NCBI GenBank assembly: GCA_964478455.1
Contig: CAYZJD010000311.1
Location: 1 to 5,700 of the forward strand
Reading direction: 5' to 3'
Source of the DNA: CAYZJD01 sp964478455
Lineage (GTDB): Bacteria > Acidobacteriota > Terriglobia > Bryobacterales > Bryobacteraceae
DNA length: 5,700 nt
This document shows positions 5,529-5,700 of the stretch, in pieces. The translations under genes were made by a program, and so were the position numbers. How positions within the stretch are numbered: position 1 is the stretch's first letter; the number at the start of each line of letters is the position of its first letter. The notes under the pieces are model-generated. The model was not told the origin of the DNA and made no database searches. It saw only the letters and a list, made by a program, of their open reading frames with translations.

Positions 5529-5700
5529 ATGAACTGCTGGCACGGTCTAATGTTGCTGGTCGTGGGCGCGCTGGCCGCCCAGGATCTGTCGAACCTGAAA
5601 GTGGAGAAGGCCGCGGGCGGGTTCCGCTTCACGGAAGGCCCGGTCTGGTCGCGCGAGGGCTACCTGCTGTTCAGCGACGTGCCGGAGAACAAGATCCACC
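5529..5700 (+). CDS. SMP-30/gluconolactonase-like protein, N-terminal part (runs off window)
   Basis: Only the first 57 codons are visible. Residues 1-18, MNCWHGLMLLVVGALAAQ, form a hydrophobic signal peptide, so the product is probably exported. GFRFTEGPVWSREGYLLFSDVPENKIH (31-57) is the first blade of an SMP-30/gluconolaconase/LRE beta-propeller, with Glu36 of the TEGPVW motif matching the conserved metal ligand. Family members are lactonases opening aldonolactones, which fits its divergent pairing with a dehydrogenase-type oxidoreductase. The ATG at 5529 is the first start in the frame giving this signal peptide; purine-rich GGAGAG at 5512-5517 and GGAG at 5523-5526 precede it. A three-codon frame (ATG at 5521, M-E-S, TGA) overlaps the start as ATGA. 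Family assignment is good despite the truncation by the window edge; lactonase activity is inferred. Confidence 0.82.
   Translation, partial: MNCWHGLMLLVVGALAAQDLSNLKVEKAAGGFRFTEGPVWSREGYLLFSDVPENKIH

Noticed and set aside
5454..5543. Thirty-codon N-terminal extension of the oxidoreductase from an ATG at 5543
   Set aside because: It would place the Tat motif internally and read through the well-placed ribosome binding site at 5462-5466; it would also overlap the divergent gene's start.
1..5700. CRISPR array, tRNA or rRNA genes
   Set aside because: No regularly spaced direct repeats and no cloverleaf or rRNA-like segment were recognised by eye in the short non-coding gaps.

Overview
This looks like a chromosomal stretch of a high-GC heterotrophic soil-type bacterium. 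An ACS-type MFS sugar-acid/anion permease, a split UxaA/SuyAB-type lyase, a FadR-type GntR regulator, a Tat-signal Gfo/Idh/MocA oxidoreductase, an SMP-30/gluconolactonase and a sulfatase remnant together resemble Acidobacteriota (Solibacter/Bryobacterales-like) or, less likely, Planctomycetota/Verrucomicrobiota genomes. That placement is inference from gene content and style. No marker gene is present.

Layout. (1) Positions 3-311 hold a stand-alone GIY-YIG nuclease gene bracketed by a perfect 18-bp inverted repeat whose two arms carry its apparent GTG start and its TAG stop. (2) Only 12 nt later begins a plus-strand catabolic operon, 324-3144: an MFS permease, a possible 15-codon small ORF, a 92-aa SAF-domain small subunit and a 386-aa large subunit of a UxaA-family lyase. 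The subunits resemble (2R)-sulfolactate sulfo-lyase SuyA/SuyB at least as much as altronate dehydratase. (3) Convergent to it lies a minus-strand FCD-type GntR regulator (3177-3878), the obvious candidate regulator of the operon. (4) A gene-poor stretch (3879-4274) contains a 61-codon N-terminal piece of a sulfatase on the minus strand, ending abruptly after the first conserved block. (5) A Tat-signal-bearing Gfo/Idh/MocA oxidoreductase (4275-5453, minus) lies upstream of and co-directional with the sulfatase remnant. (6) Divergent from it across 75 bp, a secreted SMP-30/gluconolactonase-like gene starts at 5529 and runs off the window.

How the genes fit together: the permease probably imports a carboxylated or sulfonated organic anion, the two-subunit lyase eliminates water or sulfite from it, and the GntR/FCD protein senses the acid ligand through a metal site. 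The right-hand genes look like a separate sugar/lactone oxidation module outside the cytoplasm. The most unusual feature is the inverted-repeat-bounded GIY-YIG unit, which has the architecture of a minimal mobile or mobilisable cassette and sits where the operon promoter would be expected.
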